In this document: positions 46,673-57,895 of the stretch, piece by piece | Layout: each line of letters starts with the position of its first letter | Position numbering within the stretch: position 1 is the first letter of the stretch | Origin: Microthyrium microscopicum | Lineage: Eukaryota > Ascomycota > Dothideomycetes > Microthyriales > Microthyriaceae | Reading direction: 5' to 3' | Assembly: GCA_010405405.1 (NCBI GenBank) | Contig: MU004230.1 | Location: forward strand, 3,183,744 to 3,247,743 | DNA: 64,000 nucleotides | Made by a program: the position numbers and the translations under genes | Notes under the pieces: generated by a model | Database searches by the model: none | Told to the model about the DNA's origin: nothing | What the model saw: only the letters and a program-made list of their open reading frames with translations

Positions 46673-49600
46673 ATGGATTTCCACTCAACCTTTCTCCCTC
46701 CACCACCCGAATACCACTTCAGTGAATTCACAACTCCAACCCGTCAATCTCAATCACGTGCAGATCTGAACAGCCTTATCCAGATGGGAGGCGCTAAAGG
46801 TATGTCATTCCTCGAGCTTGTAGCTATAAAAACTTGTACCTTTTACACCACTCTTCCCTCCTCCTCTCCACCACTTTTCAAATTTGCTCGCGCCTATACG
46901 CCTCCATCCTTAGACCTCTACTGTTTGGATAGCGGACATTTTTTCTCTCCCTCATTTCTTTAGTCTTGTTTCTTAGCCCATTGGTGTTCGCCAAAATGGC
47001 TGAACCGCCTCAAAAAGGCAAAAATCGACGTGGTATACCCTTTCGCGCGCCTTCTTTTCTCACCCTCGCTTTTTGGAAACAAGGCTATATGAAACGTTTT
47101 ACTGACTTTTGATTGCAGAACGACAGCGCGCAAATCGACGATTGGGTCGTCTGCAAGCTTCTGGGGCCGCCAACAATTCCCATATTCAGATCGTGCCTCG
47201 TGCTCCTGAGCCAGAGCAATACTACGATGAAGCGGAAGATGATGTCCCAACCTTTCGGACCCTGTCTTACCAAGCTGACCTCGCACGAACCGTCAAACCG
47301 AGTACTCATCAACGCAATGTTCCATCAGCAAATATGGACTCAAGCTATGCTACCAAGACTCGGCTAGATTCTTCGGATCTGCAGCTTGCTGGCGAGTCTA
47401 TATATGCACGATCCTCGGGATCTCGATCTGGTGGCTATGTTACCTTGAGACCAGCTCATGGAAAATATCATGAGCAGTATCAAACTTGTAAGTGTTTCTC
47501 GCTGAACTTGATAGCTTGACACTAATGGAACTGTCAGCCGATGACTCGAGCCTCGATCGACCAAAGCCTGTTCAGTCTATCGTCAATCCTTCGTTCCAGG
47601 ATTATTCCAGCTCCGTGCAACAACATTCTGACGGACGTTTTGCGCCTGAGCGAGGACACAACTCAAATTTGAGCAGCTATGTCCCATCGCGCCAAGAGTC
47701 CATGACCGACTACTCGGAAGGTAAGTCAATTTCAGTCTTAATCGGTGGACAAAAGGAATGACTTGCTCACATCGACTTTGTTGCAATCATTGCCTGCCAT
47801 GATGAAAAGCTACTTGATTTCCAATTGCTTTCGATGACATGCCCACCTTGTCACGCATCCAATGGAAAGAAAGTATCTTCTTGTCAGAGAAGTGATGACG
47901 ACAGCCAAAGCCTCACATGGGAGCATGATACCTATTTTGTTCTGTCGTTCAACCTCTGTGTTATCAAATCTAACAATCTTTTACAGCATCTCATGAGCAT
48001 TTCATGGAATCTTCGAACCAAAACAATGCTGCTAAGAGTTACCAGCGACATGCCCTGGACTTCGAGCATATTTTTGGTAGTACAATACCCGATGTTCAGT
48101 GGCTAAACTCGCATCAAGGCACCTATGATGGGTATCTCATCTTTGTGCAAGCTCCGTCCGGGGATGTTCACGCCTGTCAATGGAATCAGGCTGCATTTCA
48201 GTGGGCAGAAGCTGGTGTCTGGAATGTCAAAAAGGGTCGAATCGAAGGTGCCTTGGCCCGTGAGCGTCTTCGAGCTAATTCGACAGGTGAAATCATCAAG
48301 CCCGGTTCCATCCATTACTTCCGTGCTGTCGCAATGCAACGTGAGCAGGATGGACAGACCCAGTCTGTTCGTCGTCGCGAGTCAAGTGCATCATTGGCTA
48401 GTCCTACACCATCTGGTGCGAATCGAAACATTATGGGCTCTGATTATTCTTCGAACCAAAGCGGGAAAACGATCAAGAAGAGCACTGTTCGTCTGCCCAC
48501 TGGGCAGCCTCCGGCGCCTTCTGTAGAGTCGCCCTACTCCTCTGCCCAAACTGTTCGACCAGCCCAAGAAGCAACCAAAAAGGTTCAAAACGACAATGCG
48601 ATGCAGTCCGCGCGAAGTCAGAGTCAGTTTGGCAACATACCCCGTGGCGATGAGAGCACTTTTGGATATGACGGTTACGATCAGCCCCAAACCGCCATTT
48701 ACCGTCCGTCTGGACTCGGTATCAGCGACTATCAGTCCTCGCATGTTAATCCGCAAGATCAAATCCAAAACTATGGGCTGCCAGAGCCTCCACGCTTTCC
48801 TGCCAAACTCGACTTGAGATTCGCTCTTCCTATGAAGCAAGTTTCCATGATTTCTGCAGAACTGAAGAACAAGCCTCTTCAAGAAGAATTCAAGATTCCA
48901 GCTGGCCATGGTAACATTGGAGGGGGTTAGATGCCTCGTCTCCTAGTTCCAGAATGGGCCAACAAGAAGAACACTACTTCATTCACATCTCAGGATCATG
49001 AACCTGCTCAGTACACCGAAGAAGAAGATTTGGAAGATTCTTCCGAGACGAACACCAATCCGTCCCCAATGGCTAGTCCACATCAGGTTGATGGTGATGG
49101 TGAAGCCCCTAATGAGGATGCACTTAGTCGGCTGGGCCTCGACACTCCTAATCGACGTGATAGTCGTACTGTACTTGGTGACATGGTCAAGACACCTGGC
49201 TCCGCCCAGATCAAATTCATGAACGCACTTCGCTCCATTCGTGAAGAGTACACGGACGTGTCTCAGCCTCTTCGAAATCAGCTTCCCGGTCCATGGACTG
49301 CTCCCTTCTTCCAGGATAATGCTAAGCAAGATGATCTCCCATTCATCGGAGCGGACGAGAATCACCATGCCCAGCCAACTCTGGATGAGTGGTTCGGTAA
49401 CTTCGGCCTTGGTAGTCGTCGTAGGGCGTTTGGTGCCAAAATCACAAAGGGCCCGTCCAACAAGATTACCGATGACGTGTTGGTGCCTTTGGCAGAGTCT
49501 TTGAACTCCTATCTTGACCCTGAGAACCCGGCCAACTATGTTCAGATGCTGAATCCGTTTACTGTGCCAAATCCAAAAGACATTGCTACTGGGCCAGGTT

Positions 49601-50028
49601 CTAACAACAGCTTTTGGATCAACCCTCCCTTCAACGTGCCCGGCAAGAAACTACAGCCACAACAGCCGGCTCGAAATCATGGAATGGACGGCAAGCCTGA
49701 TGCAAACAATGCAACTCTAGGTGCCAACTTTGGCAGCTCAAACACGATCATTCATCACCGTGAAGCCGGCCAGTCTAGCACTGTTGTCCCGGATCGTGGA
49801 GTTGGCAAATCTAGATCTGCGTCCCAAGATCATTCATCCTCTCCAAGCTCCTCTCTTCCTGGACTAGGAGCTGGACTAGGATCATCTATGGTCTCTCCAC
49901 TACATGACCGCATTTATGGCAATACCAGCACTTCTCGAGTATGGGGCCTCAAAGCCATGTCTCCTACTGGCCCTGACAAGTCCTCACTTCTTAGTGGACT
50001 AGTCGCCGAGAGCGAAGCCGATGATTGA
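46673..50028 (+). CDS. Large uncharacterised fungal protein, Ser/Gln/Pro-rich
   Basis: Preferred exons are 46673-46799, 47119-47487, 47538-47720, 47987-48910 and 48947-50028 (894 residues). An alternative first exon at 46996-47032 (MAEPPQKGKNRR) also joins in frame at 47119. I do not recognise the family. The ordered-looking part is at about residues 250-330 (HALDFEHIFGSTIPDVQWLN, GTYDGYLIFVQ, FQWAEAGVWNVKKGRIEGALARERL). Another is around PTLDEWFGNFGLGSRRRAFGA with VPLAESLNSYLDPENPANYVQMLNPF. The rest is polar and probably disordered. The unspliced frame stops at TAG 48928-48930, immediately followed by ATG. A 36-nt intron (48911-48946) removes that stop and joins PAGH to VPEWANKK. Intron 3 (266 nt) is long for this window. 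Confidence 0.7.
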
Positions 50029-50844
50029 GTGTATGATGATGCCAGCACTGCTCAGCAGTCTACTTTTGGGCGACGCTGAGATGAGTGTGTACGGTTTGCT
50101 TGCTTTGGAGTCCTGCAAAACCGTGATTTTGGTGAGCCCATTGATTACGGCTCTGATGAAAACTTTTGCTTGAGCAACGACACATTATTTATTTTGCCCT
50201 GGACTTTCACTTGCAAGATCGTTGCTTGGACGCTTCTTGTTTCTGCCTTTTTTACACCTAAACCATGGAGACTATTTCACAAGTCCTTGTACTTGCGATC
50301 TAGTCGCGACACATTCGTCATGTTCGTTTTGGACTGTCTTTCACAAGACCCTTGTTTCGGCGATTGAGCCTGAGTCCTTTCTTTAGAGGCTCTTAACGAG
50401 ACTTTTACTGTTTTCTGGGTTGGCGAATTGCCCGATGTGTTTGGGCTGTGCTCCATGATTCTTGTTTGGGCGTCGTATGGGCCTCATCCTGTACAATTTG
50501 TACCAAACTGGGTCTTGGGGGCTATACTTTGCTTGCTTTATATATACTAGGTAGCTATTTATGGGCGAGCTTGTGATGTAGATAAAATGAAGTCTAATAC
50601 TTCAGCCTTGTTGTCAGCCTTATGTGATTTTCCATGTCTTGGCGCGCATCACGCGCTTAGCGGCTGCCTGCAGCTACTGTAAGTTGTACCTCAAGACTCC
50701 ATGCATTGGCGATTAGAAAGTTAAACCAAATCACCCGAATACTTTTGTGCACTATTAAGCAATTGCATGATGCTCTGAGATTCAATACTTGAGTCCTTTT
50801 TCGCAGAAGGATTTTCCTTCTTTCAGCCATCTACCCGGCCCAAA
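50029..50844. other. Intergenic, no gene seen
   Basis: 0.8 kb holding the 3' UTR of the upstream gene and the promoter of the Gemin2-like gene. ORF 50170-50367 has no motif. Confidence 0.55.
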
Positions 50845-52276
50845 ATGGCTTCGACCGCAGAATCATCAAACTCCTTGAAGCGTAGCAATCCCTCCGATCT
50901 ATCCTCCGAGAGCCTCAACGACAGCCCCAAACGACTACGATGGGATCATAGCCAACGGCAGCCGAATGGCTTCAAATCAAAACAAGGCGTTACCGATCGC
51001 TCCACGGGCCAGCAATTTGCCTTTCCGGGCCTCGAGCAATTCAGCGACAGCGATGCGGACGATGGCGTTAGTGGAGAGGAGAGGAAGGAGAGAGAAACGA
51101 TGAGAGAAGCTCTAGCTTTTCTACGAGAAGTTCGGTATATAGAGCCAGCCATTGATGAATGAGATCACAGCTAACATGTCTCGTAGATCAGAAGCCGCCG
51201 CCATCCCTCAAATAATGATCGCTCCAAAACCTCAACTCCCCTCTGACGAAGACGACGATTATTACTCCGACGACTCACTATACAACGACTCCACTCGCGG
51301 CTTCTACGCTGACGGCGCCTACGTCGCTGCCCCACCCATCGGGCCCATTATGCCGCCGAACTACAAACCCTCCAATGCCTCTACAGACCTACCCACGCCT
51401 TGCGCAGCCTACACCCATCGTCTCCTCTCCGCCCTCTCGTCCCAACGCACCCTAATAGCTTCCACCCCCCACAAAGCCATACCAGACGGCGCACCCGCGT
51501 CCATCACTAGATATATGCACTTTGGCCATTTCCGCACAATGCTGCGCGAGTATCCCCCGCGGCACACACATTTGGCGGCACTCAGCCAGTCTTCGGTGCT
51601 GAATTCGCTGGTCTGTGCGCTGCACTTGCTGAGAAGAAGGCAAAATGTGGACAAGCAGATTAGCAGTTGGATCTGGGGGCTGTTTTGTGCGCTCGGAGAT
51701 GTGGGGACGCTGGATAGTGAGGGGGTTAGTGTGGTTAGGGAGTTGGGGAAACGGGCTGTTTGGATGGGGATTGGGTTTTTGGGTGGTGAGGGCGCGGATC
51801 TCACGGAGGGATATGGGGAGGAAGAAGAAGAATTGGACGAGGAAGAGGATGAAATGGAGATTTCTTCCACTAGGGGGACTGCGGAGGTGTTGAGCACTAC
51901 GATAGAGAATGGGTCTGCCCAGGGTTCTAGTCCTGGCGCGCTGGAGGAAGACGTCAGCGAATCCATGGCACGTCGGCGTAATACGTCGAGTCCAGAGGAT
52001 AGCGACGACGATCCGGAGCTTCAGGGGACTTTGAAAGATCAAGGAGAGACTCTGGAGGCTGCGAAAGCTCGTTTGCTAGAAGGCATGGAGATCAAAGCAG
52101 AGCCAGCGCCAGCAGCAAAGAACAAGCATACAGCGTCGACTGACGAGAACTGCCCGGATGCGAATACTCGAGCTACCATCGACATGATCATCACCATTGC
52201 AGGTGAAGTATACGGCCAACGGGATCTTCTCGAATTCAGACAGGTCTGGGGCGGCGAAATGGGTCTCTGGGGATGA
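50845..52276 (+). CDS. Gemin2/SIP1-family snRNP assembly protein
   Basis: Exons 50845-51134 and 51187-52276 give 459 residues. Gemin2 (yeast Brr1 is a relative) holds the Sm ring during cytoplasmic snRNP assembly with SMN. The N-terminus is polar with a KRLRWD segment. Family matches are AYTHRLLSAL, SVLNSLVCALHLLRRR, ISSWIWGLFCALGDVGTLD, VSVVRELGKRAVWMG and NTRATIDMIITIAGEVYGQ, then RDLLEFRQVW at the C-terminus. Between them an acidic Ser/Glu-rich insert (about residues 300-400) makes the protein longer than animal Gemin2 (about 280). The intron restores frame at the arginine of LREVR. Codons change from C-ending to G-ending near 51600. Confidence 0.82.
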
Positions 52277-52991
52277 AGCATCTTGACGCAGGCCAAGATT
52301 CCAAAACATGAATACTTTGTTGACAGTATCCATAAGTTCAGGGGTAAGAAGGCCGACTTCGGGGTTCTCGCTCAACTACAATTCCCATTATTATCCCCAT
52401 CTGACGTCCAGAACATTTCCTCCGACTTCGCAAGGTCGGTTCTAAGGAAGTATTCCCAGAAATGGCATCTCCCGTCAAGGAGTGATTATGTCCGCCATAT
52501 ACCCGGCAATAATGATACATCCTTCTGTAAGATCATGAGCGGACCCTAGCTTCTCAGCCTTGCCAGCAACCTCACCTGGACGGGAATAAACACAGTATTC
52601 TTACGCCCAGATATGAATTTTAAGATATCACCTTGAATGAAAATGTTCTAGAGCCTCTGATAAGACACGAAGCATAGAATAGGTCCGAAATCGCACGAAG
52701 CATTGTCATGCTCGTAATGGAGTTGCCACAGGAGTGGAGATTTGTAGTAGGTATATAAGAACCCTTTCGAGTCTCGCCCCCATCTTGAATGATTTATACA
52801 AGCAGCTTCAGTCTCAATACCATACTATCCATTTACTTTCACTGGCATTATCTGCTCTTATAGTGAGAAAGACAAGCGCTGTATACATACTTTTACAGTT
52901 TTGATCGACCTATAAATACAACTATCATCACAGGCTCTTCTACGATCAAAACAACCAACTATCCATTTCTACATATCATACAACAGCAACA
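52277..52991. other. Intergenic, promoter of the isocitrate lyase/PEP mutase-like gene
   Basis: 0.7 kb with a TATA-like TATAAG at about 52755 and A/C-rich leader before the ATG at 52992. No gene seen; ORF 52283-52549 is not supported. Confidence 0.55.
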
Positions 52992-53965
52992 ATGACAACC
53001 AACAACACCTCCCCACCCATCCACCCAGCAACAAAACTCCGCCGCATAATCGAAGATCCCAACGGCTTCGTCTTCGCCCCCGGCGTCCACGATGGCCTCA
53101 GCGCACGCGTTGCACTCGCCTCTGGCTTTGACGTCCTCTACATGGTACCATACCCTTCTCCCTCCAAACTTCCCAGTCCTAACAACCCCCCCAGACCGGC
53201 GCCGGCACAGCAGCCTCCCGCCTAGGCCAGCCCGACATAGCCCTCACCACCCTCCCCGACATGCGCGCCCACGCCGAAATGATCGCCTCCCTCAGCCCCA
53301 CCACCCCCCTAATCGCCGACATGGACACCGGTTTCGGCGGGCCCTCCAACGTGCACCGCAGTGTCCTCGAATATATCCGCGCCGGCGTCGCGGGCGCGCA
53401 TATAGAAGACCAGACGCAGCAGAAGCGCTGTGGACATTTAAGCAACAAACAGCTCGTGTCGATGGATGTATTTGTGTCGCGCATCCGGGCGGCGGTGGCG
53501 GCGAGGAAGAGTGTGGGTAGTGATTTTGTGGTTATTGCTCGGACGGATGCGTTGGCTGGGGAGGGGGGGTATGAGGAGGCGTTGAGGAGGTTGAAGGGGG
53601 CGAGAGGGGCGGGTGCTGATGTGGCGTTTTTGGAGGGTGTGCCGGATAAAGAGACGATGGGGAGGGTTATTAGGGATTTGGAGGGGTGGCCGGTTTTGCT
53701 GAATATGGTGGAGTATGGTAGGACGCCGACGGTTAGTGTGGAGGAGGCGAGGGCGTTGGGGTTTAGGGTGATGATTTGGCCGTTTGCGGGGATTGCGCCG
53801 GCGATGGTGGCGATGAAGACGGCGTATAAGGAGTTGAAGAGTACGGGGTTGATGAAGGGGCAGGAGAAGGTTACGCCGAAGGATCTGTTTGGGATGTGTG
53901 GGTTGGATGAGTGGGTGAAGGTTGATATGGCGGCGGGTGGAGAGGATTTTAGGAATGGGGTTTGA
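52992..53965 (+). CDS. Isocitrate lyase / phosphoenolpyruvate mutase superfamily enzyme
   Basis: Exons 52992-53144 and 53195-53965 give 307 residues. A TIM-barrel enzyme of the ICL/PEPM group, which makes or breaks C-C or P-C bonds next to a 2-oxo acid. Seen: FAPGVHDGLSARVALASGFDVLYMTGAG, DMDTGFGG (metal-binding Asp region), HIEDQ and the loop KRCGHL, whose cysteine acts as acid/base in lyase-type members. VIARTDA and a later PFAGIAP-type segment complete the pattern. Lyase activity on a methylisocitrate- or dimethylmalate-like substrate, or oxaloacetate hydrolase, is possible; the exact reaction cannot be told. The length is well below glyoxylate-cycle isocitrate lyase (about 540). Codon use flips from C-rich to G-rich near 53470. 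Confidence 0.85.
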
Positions 53966-54061
53966 GATTGGTATGGTGTCTGATATGCCATTTGGGTATC
54001 TACGTGTATATGCTACAGTTGGTGGTTTTACAGGAGTGTAGATGGTAAAGAGGTGTGGAGT

Positions 54062-56572
54062 TTATACATCGTCTTCTTCTTGGATTATGCCGGCTTCTTT
54101 CAGTGCTGAGAGCATCTCGCGCTTGTTGCGACCACGGTTCTTTCTGTTTCTCTTGGGAACTTCGCCTGGTCGGATTCTTCGTAGTTCGCGACTCTTGCCT
54201 CCTAGAGCCCAGAGATCGCCCCATTTCGACTTGCGAGCATCACGATAGGCCTGTTTGCCGTTCTTCTTGCTAACGAGCCAGCGTTCATACGTACCTGAGG
54301 GGGTACACATATCGAGAACAATATGACCTTTGCGTTTCAGAGGTGGGAGAATCAGTCGTGGTAGAGATAGTGGATGAGGAGCCGGCTTTTGTGGTGCTTT
54401 GCTTGCTTTGTCGTCTTCAACATTATCCTCCATTGACTCAACTTCGCCGAATATAGAACTACCCACAGACTCGTGATGCTCTTCCGCTTTCTTTTCAAGT
54501 TGCTTATGCCGATGACTCCTGACCACTTCCCGATCCGGACCATATCCGGCAAAAGCCTGATCAGTCGCCTTATCGCCAGTGATCAACTCGTCACGACGAA
54601 CATCTATCCCCCGTCGAACAGCAATGTAGCTGAACTCGACATCATCGTAGTTGCGGCGTCGTGCACCAAGAACACTCTGAAGGTAAGCTGGTCGGATATA
54701 GCGTTGTTTGAAGTGACACCAATCTTTGCGACCTTTAGCCTGTCCAGACTCGGTATAAAGCGGACAGGTGGTGTGGTTGGTACAAGGAGCAACTATCATG
54801 CCAGGCTCCTTTACCAGTTCATCTTCCCATGTGATTTTGGCTTTCTTCTGGTGCTTCTCCTTCTCTTTTTTGTTAGGCTTTTTGTCGCTTCCGGTCTCTG
54901 GCAATGCCTCGTCTTCCCATTCAATCTCTGGCTCCTCATCTTTCGGTGCTGGTGGATTGGGATCCTCGATACAACGCTTGAGCAAATGCTCTCGAGCGTC
55001 CGCAATAGCTTCAAAGCCTCGTGGAATGCCCTTCTCCAGGAGTACAAGAATTCCACCATTCGGATTAAGTAAACTCCAGAACGTTTGTACCAAATATCTC
55101 CGCTCCGCATCTCGTGTCAACCGCCAAATGCTATACGGAGCCAATATCAAATCATACTGTTTCCGCGGTGGTTTCCCCTCCGGTTGCTCTTTCGGCACCA
55201 AGTCCGGCAATCTTGGAATAAACGTCGTACTATCCAACAACCGTGACGCTCGCTGCCGTATCGGTTCCGCGCCAGTAACGACAACCGCTCTTCCCAGCGG
55301 CGCTGGCTTCTTCGCGCCATCCGTCTCGCCTTCAAGCAAGTCTTCAACAGGACTCTTCTCCTCCTCCTGCATTGTTTCCCATTCTGCCTTCAATATCTCT
55401 CGCCAAGCCAGTACGCCGGCTCCACCAGACCCAGCATCCAGCACCAACGGTCCACCAGTCTTCCTCAGCAGTCCACGGAGCCACTCGCTCCCCAAGCGCT
55501 TTCGTACCTCGACAAGCGCACTAGTTATCGAAGCATAGGCTTGCGGATACATCCCGACCAGAAACGCATTCGCTTCCGCTTCAGTCATCTTCGTCTGTCT
55601 AGCCGACAGTGCAACAGGCTGCTGTTCCATTGTCCGCGAGCGCGCAGGCGTACTAGGAGAATACGGCAGACCAACACCGCCAAATACACGCTCAACAGCC
55701 AACGTAAGCTGTCGCGTAGTCCCAGCCGTTGACAGCAGCTCAGTAATAGGCTTGACAAATTCCTTCTGAGGCATCTGTATCGAAGATGGCGTCGTCCCAA
55801 AGCGTGCAGCAAGTGTGTAAGGATGGGTACGGACATAGTCTGGATCACGAATGAAGATATCCTGCCCTTCATCTTCACGGCGGCGTTCGAGAGCGTCTGC
55901 ATCCTCTTCGTCAACGAGCTCCTCATTTTCTTCGCTGATGATCTCTTTGGCTTCGACGAGTTCGTACTCGATGCCAGACTCGCCTAGACGGTCGCGAATA
56001 GCTTGCCAGGAGCCGTCTTTGCCACGCTCTTGTATATCCTCGTTTGTCTCTTCCTCCTCTGGTTTTTCGGGAGTCGGAGGTAAGGGGTCTCCGTAGTGGC
56101 GTTTATAGAAAACCATCTCTTCATCGGTAAGATAGCCTTCGGGAAGTGTATCGCCAAATTGGTTGCGGGCGACTCTGGCGAACTCTTCAGGGTTGTTGCG
56201 GCGGACTTCTTGTAGTTCTGCTCTGACTGCTTCTAAGGCAGCTTTGTATTCCTCGTCTGTTGGAGGCTCCTCTTGAGCATCGTTCTTGGCTTCTTCTTGA
56301 ACTTCCTCCTGGTGCTCCACCGGAAGCGTTGTGGTTTCTTCATCCTCTTTCCCATTATTTGCCTGTATCCGCTCATTCCTACAAACAGCTGATACTCCAA
56401 AATGACGTCTCTGGCCATACTGTAGTGCATGTCTAGATTGTTGCCTCGATATCGCTGGTGATGAAGCTCCTAACGACCGTAGCTTCTGTGCTTGTATGAA
56501 GGATGAGGGAGAGGAAAGGAGTCGAAGAGAGCAGCGCAGGCACACGAAGCCCTTGACGGATGATTTTAGCAT
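54062..56572 (-). CDS. RSM22: Mitochondrial small-subunit assembly methyltransferase-like protein RSM22
   Basis: A single exon of 836 residues. ATG 56572 is used because the longer frame begins at TTG. The N-terminus (MLKSSVKGFVCLRCSLRLL, then QYGQRRHFG) is a clear mitochondrial presequence. Rsm22 (human METTL17) is a SAM-fold assembly factor of the mitoribosomal small subunit. VLDAGSGGAGVLAWRE near residue 377 is the SAM-binding loop. Cysteines in CTNHTTCPLY (about 594), WCHFKQRY (about 618) and LDMCTPSG (about 756) match the spacing of the METTL17 [4Fe-4S] ligands. Two acidic low-complexity inserts (about 50-190 and 540-590) lengthen the protein. The C-terminus is Arg/Lys-rich (KRNRKNRGRNKRE). 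It converges with the isocitrate lyase-like gene. Confidence 0.9.
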   Translation of the reverse strand: MLKSSVKGFVCLRCSLRLLSSPSSFIQAQKLRSLGASSPAISRQQSRHALQYGQRRHFGVSAVCRNERIQANNGKEDEETTTLPVEHQEEVQEEAKNDAQEEPPTDEEYKAALEAVRAELQEVRRNNPEEFARVARNQFGDTLPEGYLTDEEMVFYKRHYGDPLPPTPEKPEEEETNEDIQERGKDGSWQAIRDRLGESGIEYELVEAKEIISEENEELVDEEDADALERRREDEGQDIFIRDPDYVRTHPYTLAARFGTTPSSIQMPQKEFVKPITELLSTAGTTRQLTLAVERVFGGVGLPYSPSTPARSRTMEQQPVALSARQTKMTEAEANAFLVGMYPQAYASITSALVEVRKRLGSEWLRGLLRKTGGPLVLDAGSGGAGVLAWREILKAEWETMQEEEKSPVEDLLEGETDGAKKPAPLGRAVVVTGAEPIRQRASRLLDSTTFIPRLPDLVPKEQPEGKPPRKQYDLILAPYSIWRLTRDAERRYLVQTFWSLLNPNGGILVLLEKGIPRGFEAIADAREHLLKRCIEDPNPPAPKDEEPEIEWEDEALPETGSDKKPNKKEKEKHQKKAKITWEDELVKEPGMIVAPCTNHTTCPLYTESGQAKGRKDWCHFKQRYIRPAYLQSVLGARRRNYDDVEFSYIAVRRGIDVRRDELITGDKATDQAFAGYGPDREVVRSHRHKQLEKKAEEHHESVGSSIFGEVESMEDNVEDDKASKAPQKPAPHPLSLPRLILPPLKRKGHIVLDMCTPSGTYERWLVSKKNGKQAYRDARKSKWGDLWALGGKSRELRRIRPGEVPKRNRKNRGRNKREMLSALKEAGIIQEEDDV

Positions 56573-57895
56573 GTTGTACAATCGTGACTATATCATTGCG
56601 TAAGTTGTCGAGGAAACGGATGAATCCATTGGAAAGATCCCAAGCATGTGGTTTGCAAGTTGAAGAAATGGAGCTACAATTTTCTGGGATCAAAAAGATG
56701 CACGCGAGAGGGACAAGCGCGCCAACCAATCAAAATGTGCCCATTTCAACGCCTTGCCACCAGTTGACCACATCGAATGCATCGCAGTAAAATAGAACGA
56801 GTCAATCTCACGATCAAGTCAATAGATATATAAGGGATTTTCCATTCCAACGAATAGCTAATCCTAAGCATACGCACCGCAATCACCGCGCTTTATGACC
56901 TGTCTTTGCCTAATGCAGAAAGACTCCAGTATTAAACGACAAGCCACAAGCCGACAGCTGCCTCTGATTTACCGACTGATACAATTTAGACTCTACGACC
57001 TCCCCATTGTTGTTTGTTTGGTGTTTGCAAGCTGGGACGAGTACTCGACGCATCGCAATTGACACTGCATCAGCGTTTCCGCTGAACACAGTTAGGCTGG
57101 TGTTTTTTGTTGGTTGATTAATCCTTCTTCTTCATGCTCCTCGTCCCCTAAAGAATACCTCCCCACGAGCAGATTTGACCAGACCAACTCAATAACCGAA
57201 CCACGGCTAACAGATTTGAAGGGGGGATGGGCATGGGATATGATATGATATGATAAGCAGAAAACAAGGGACATTAGGGGCAGTACAGAGGGCATAAAAA
57301 TGCAAGGGGGGACAGGGCACGTATGGGGTGAGAACAAGTTGAATCCGTTGCCAGAATGGTTCGACCGATGATAACACTCCAGTGAAAGCTGACCAGTGGT
57401 GATGACTTTGATCTGATGTAACCGAGCTCAGAAAGAGGAAGGTAGACGATCTGTCGATGGCACTCCAATTGTCCTAATTCAATCGAGCTCGAGAGCTGAA
57501 TGAACAGAGCAGGATCAAAAGAAGCGGACCACAGGAACAGCGAAGCGAAATCCGAGTAACAAGAGTAGGGTCGAGGCGAGTTGGAAACAGGAGCCATCCA
57601 TCGAGGCCTGGATGGCGTCGCTGCATTTCCCAGGGGTTGGTGATAAACAAGTAGAATCGCAGGTGAAGCAGTCCAGATCCATTGTCCGAAAAAGTCCACG
57701 TTACGATCGCGAATGAAAAGTCATTCAGAAAGTGTTGCCTTGTTCATCTTTACGAGTATGCGATCGAAGTTGCATAGTACCCGTACGTTGTCTGTAGCCG
57801 AATTGGTCAGCCAATGATCGAATAAAAACCTGAGATGACCAAAATCCAAAAGCCAATGAAAAAGTGCCCTTACGAAAGTACGCTTAACAGCAAGC
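56573..57895. other. RSM22 upstream region and CK1 3' flank
   Basis: 1.3 kb between two minus-strand genes. No gene supported; ORFs at 57092-57699 are shadows or noise. It is expected to hold the CK1 3' UTR and RSM22 promoter. Confidence 0.6.

Noticed and set aside
46550-46963. 137-codon ORF as a separate gene
   Set aside because: Its useful part (from ATG 46673) is better explained as the first exon of the following gene, ending at a GTATGT donor.
48004-50028. Two separate adjacent genes split at TAG 48928
   Set aside because: Both parts share frame and style, and a short intron joins them; a promoter or leader between them is impossible with zero spacing.
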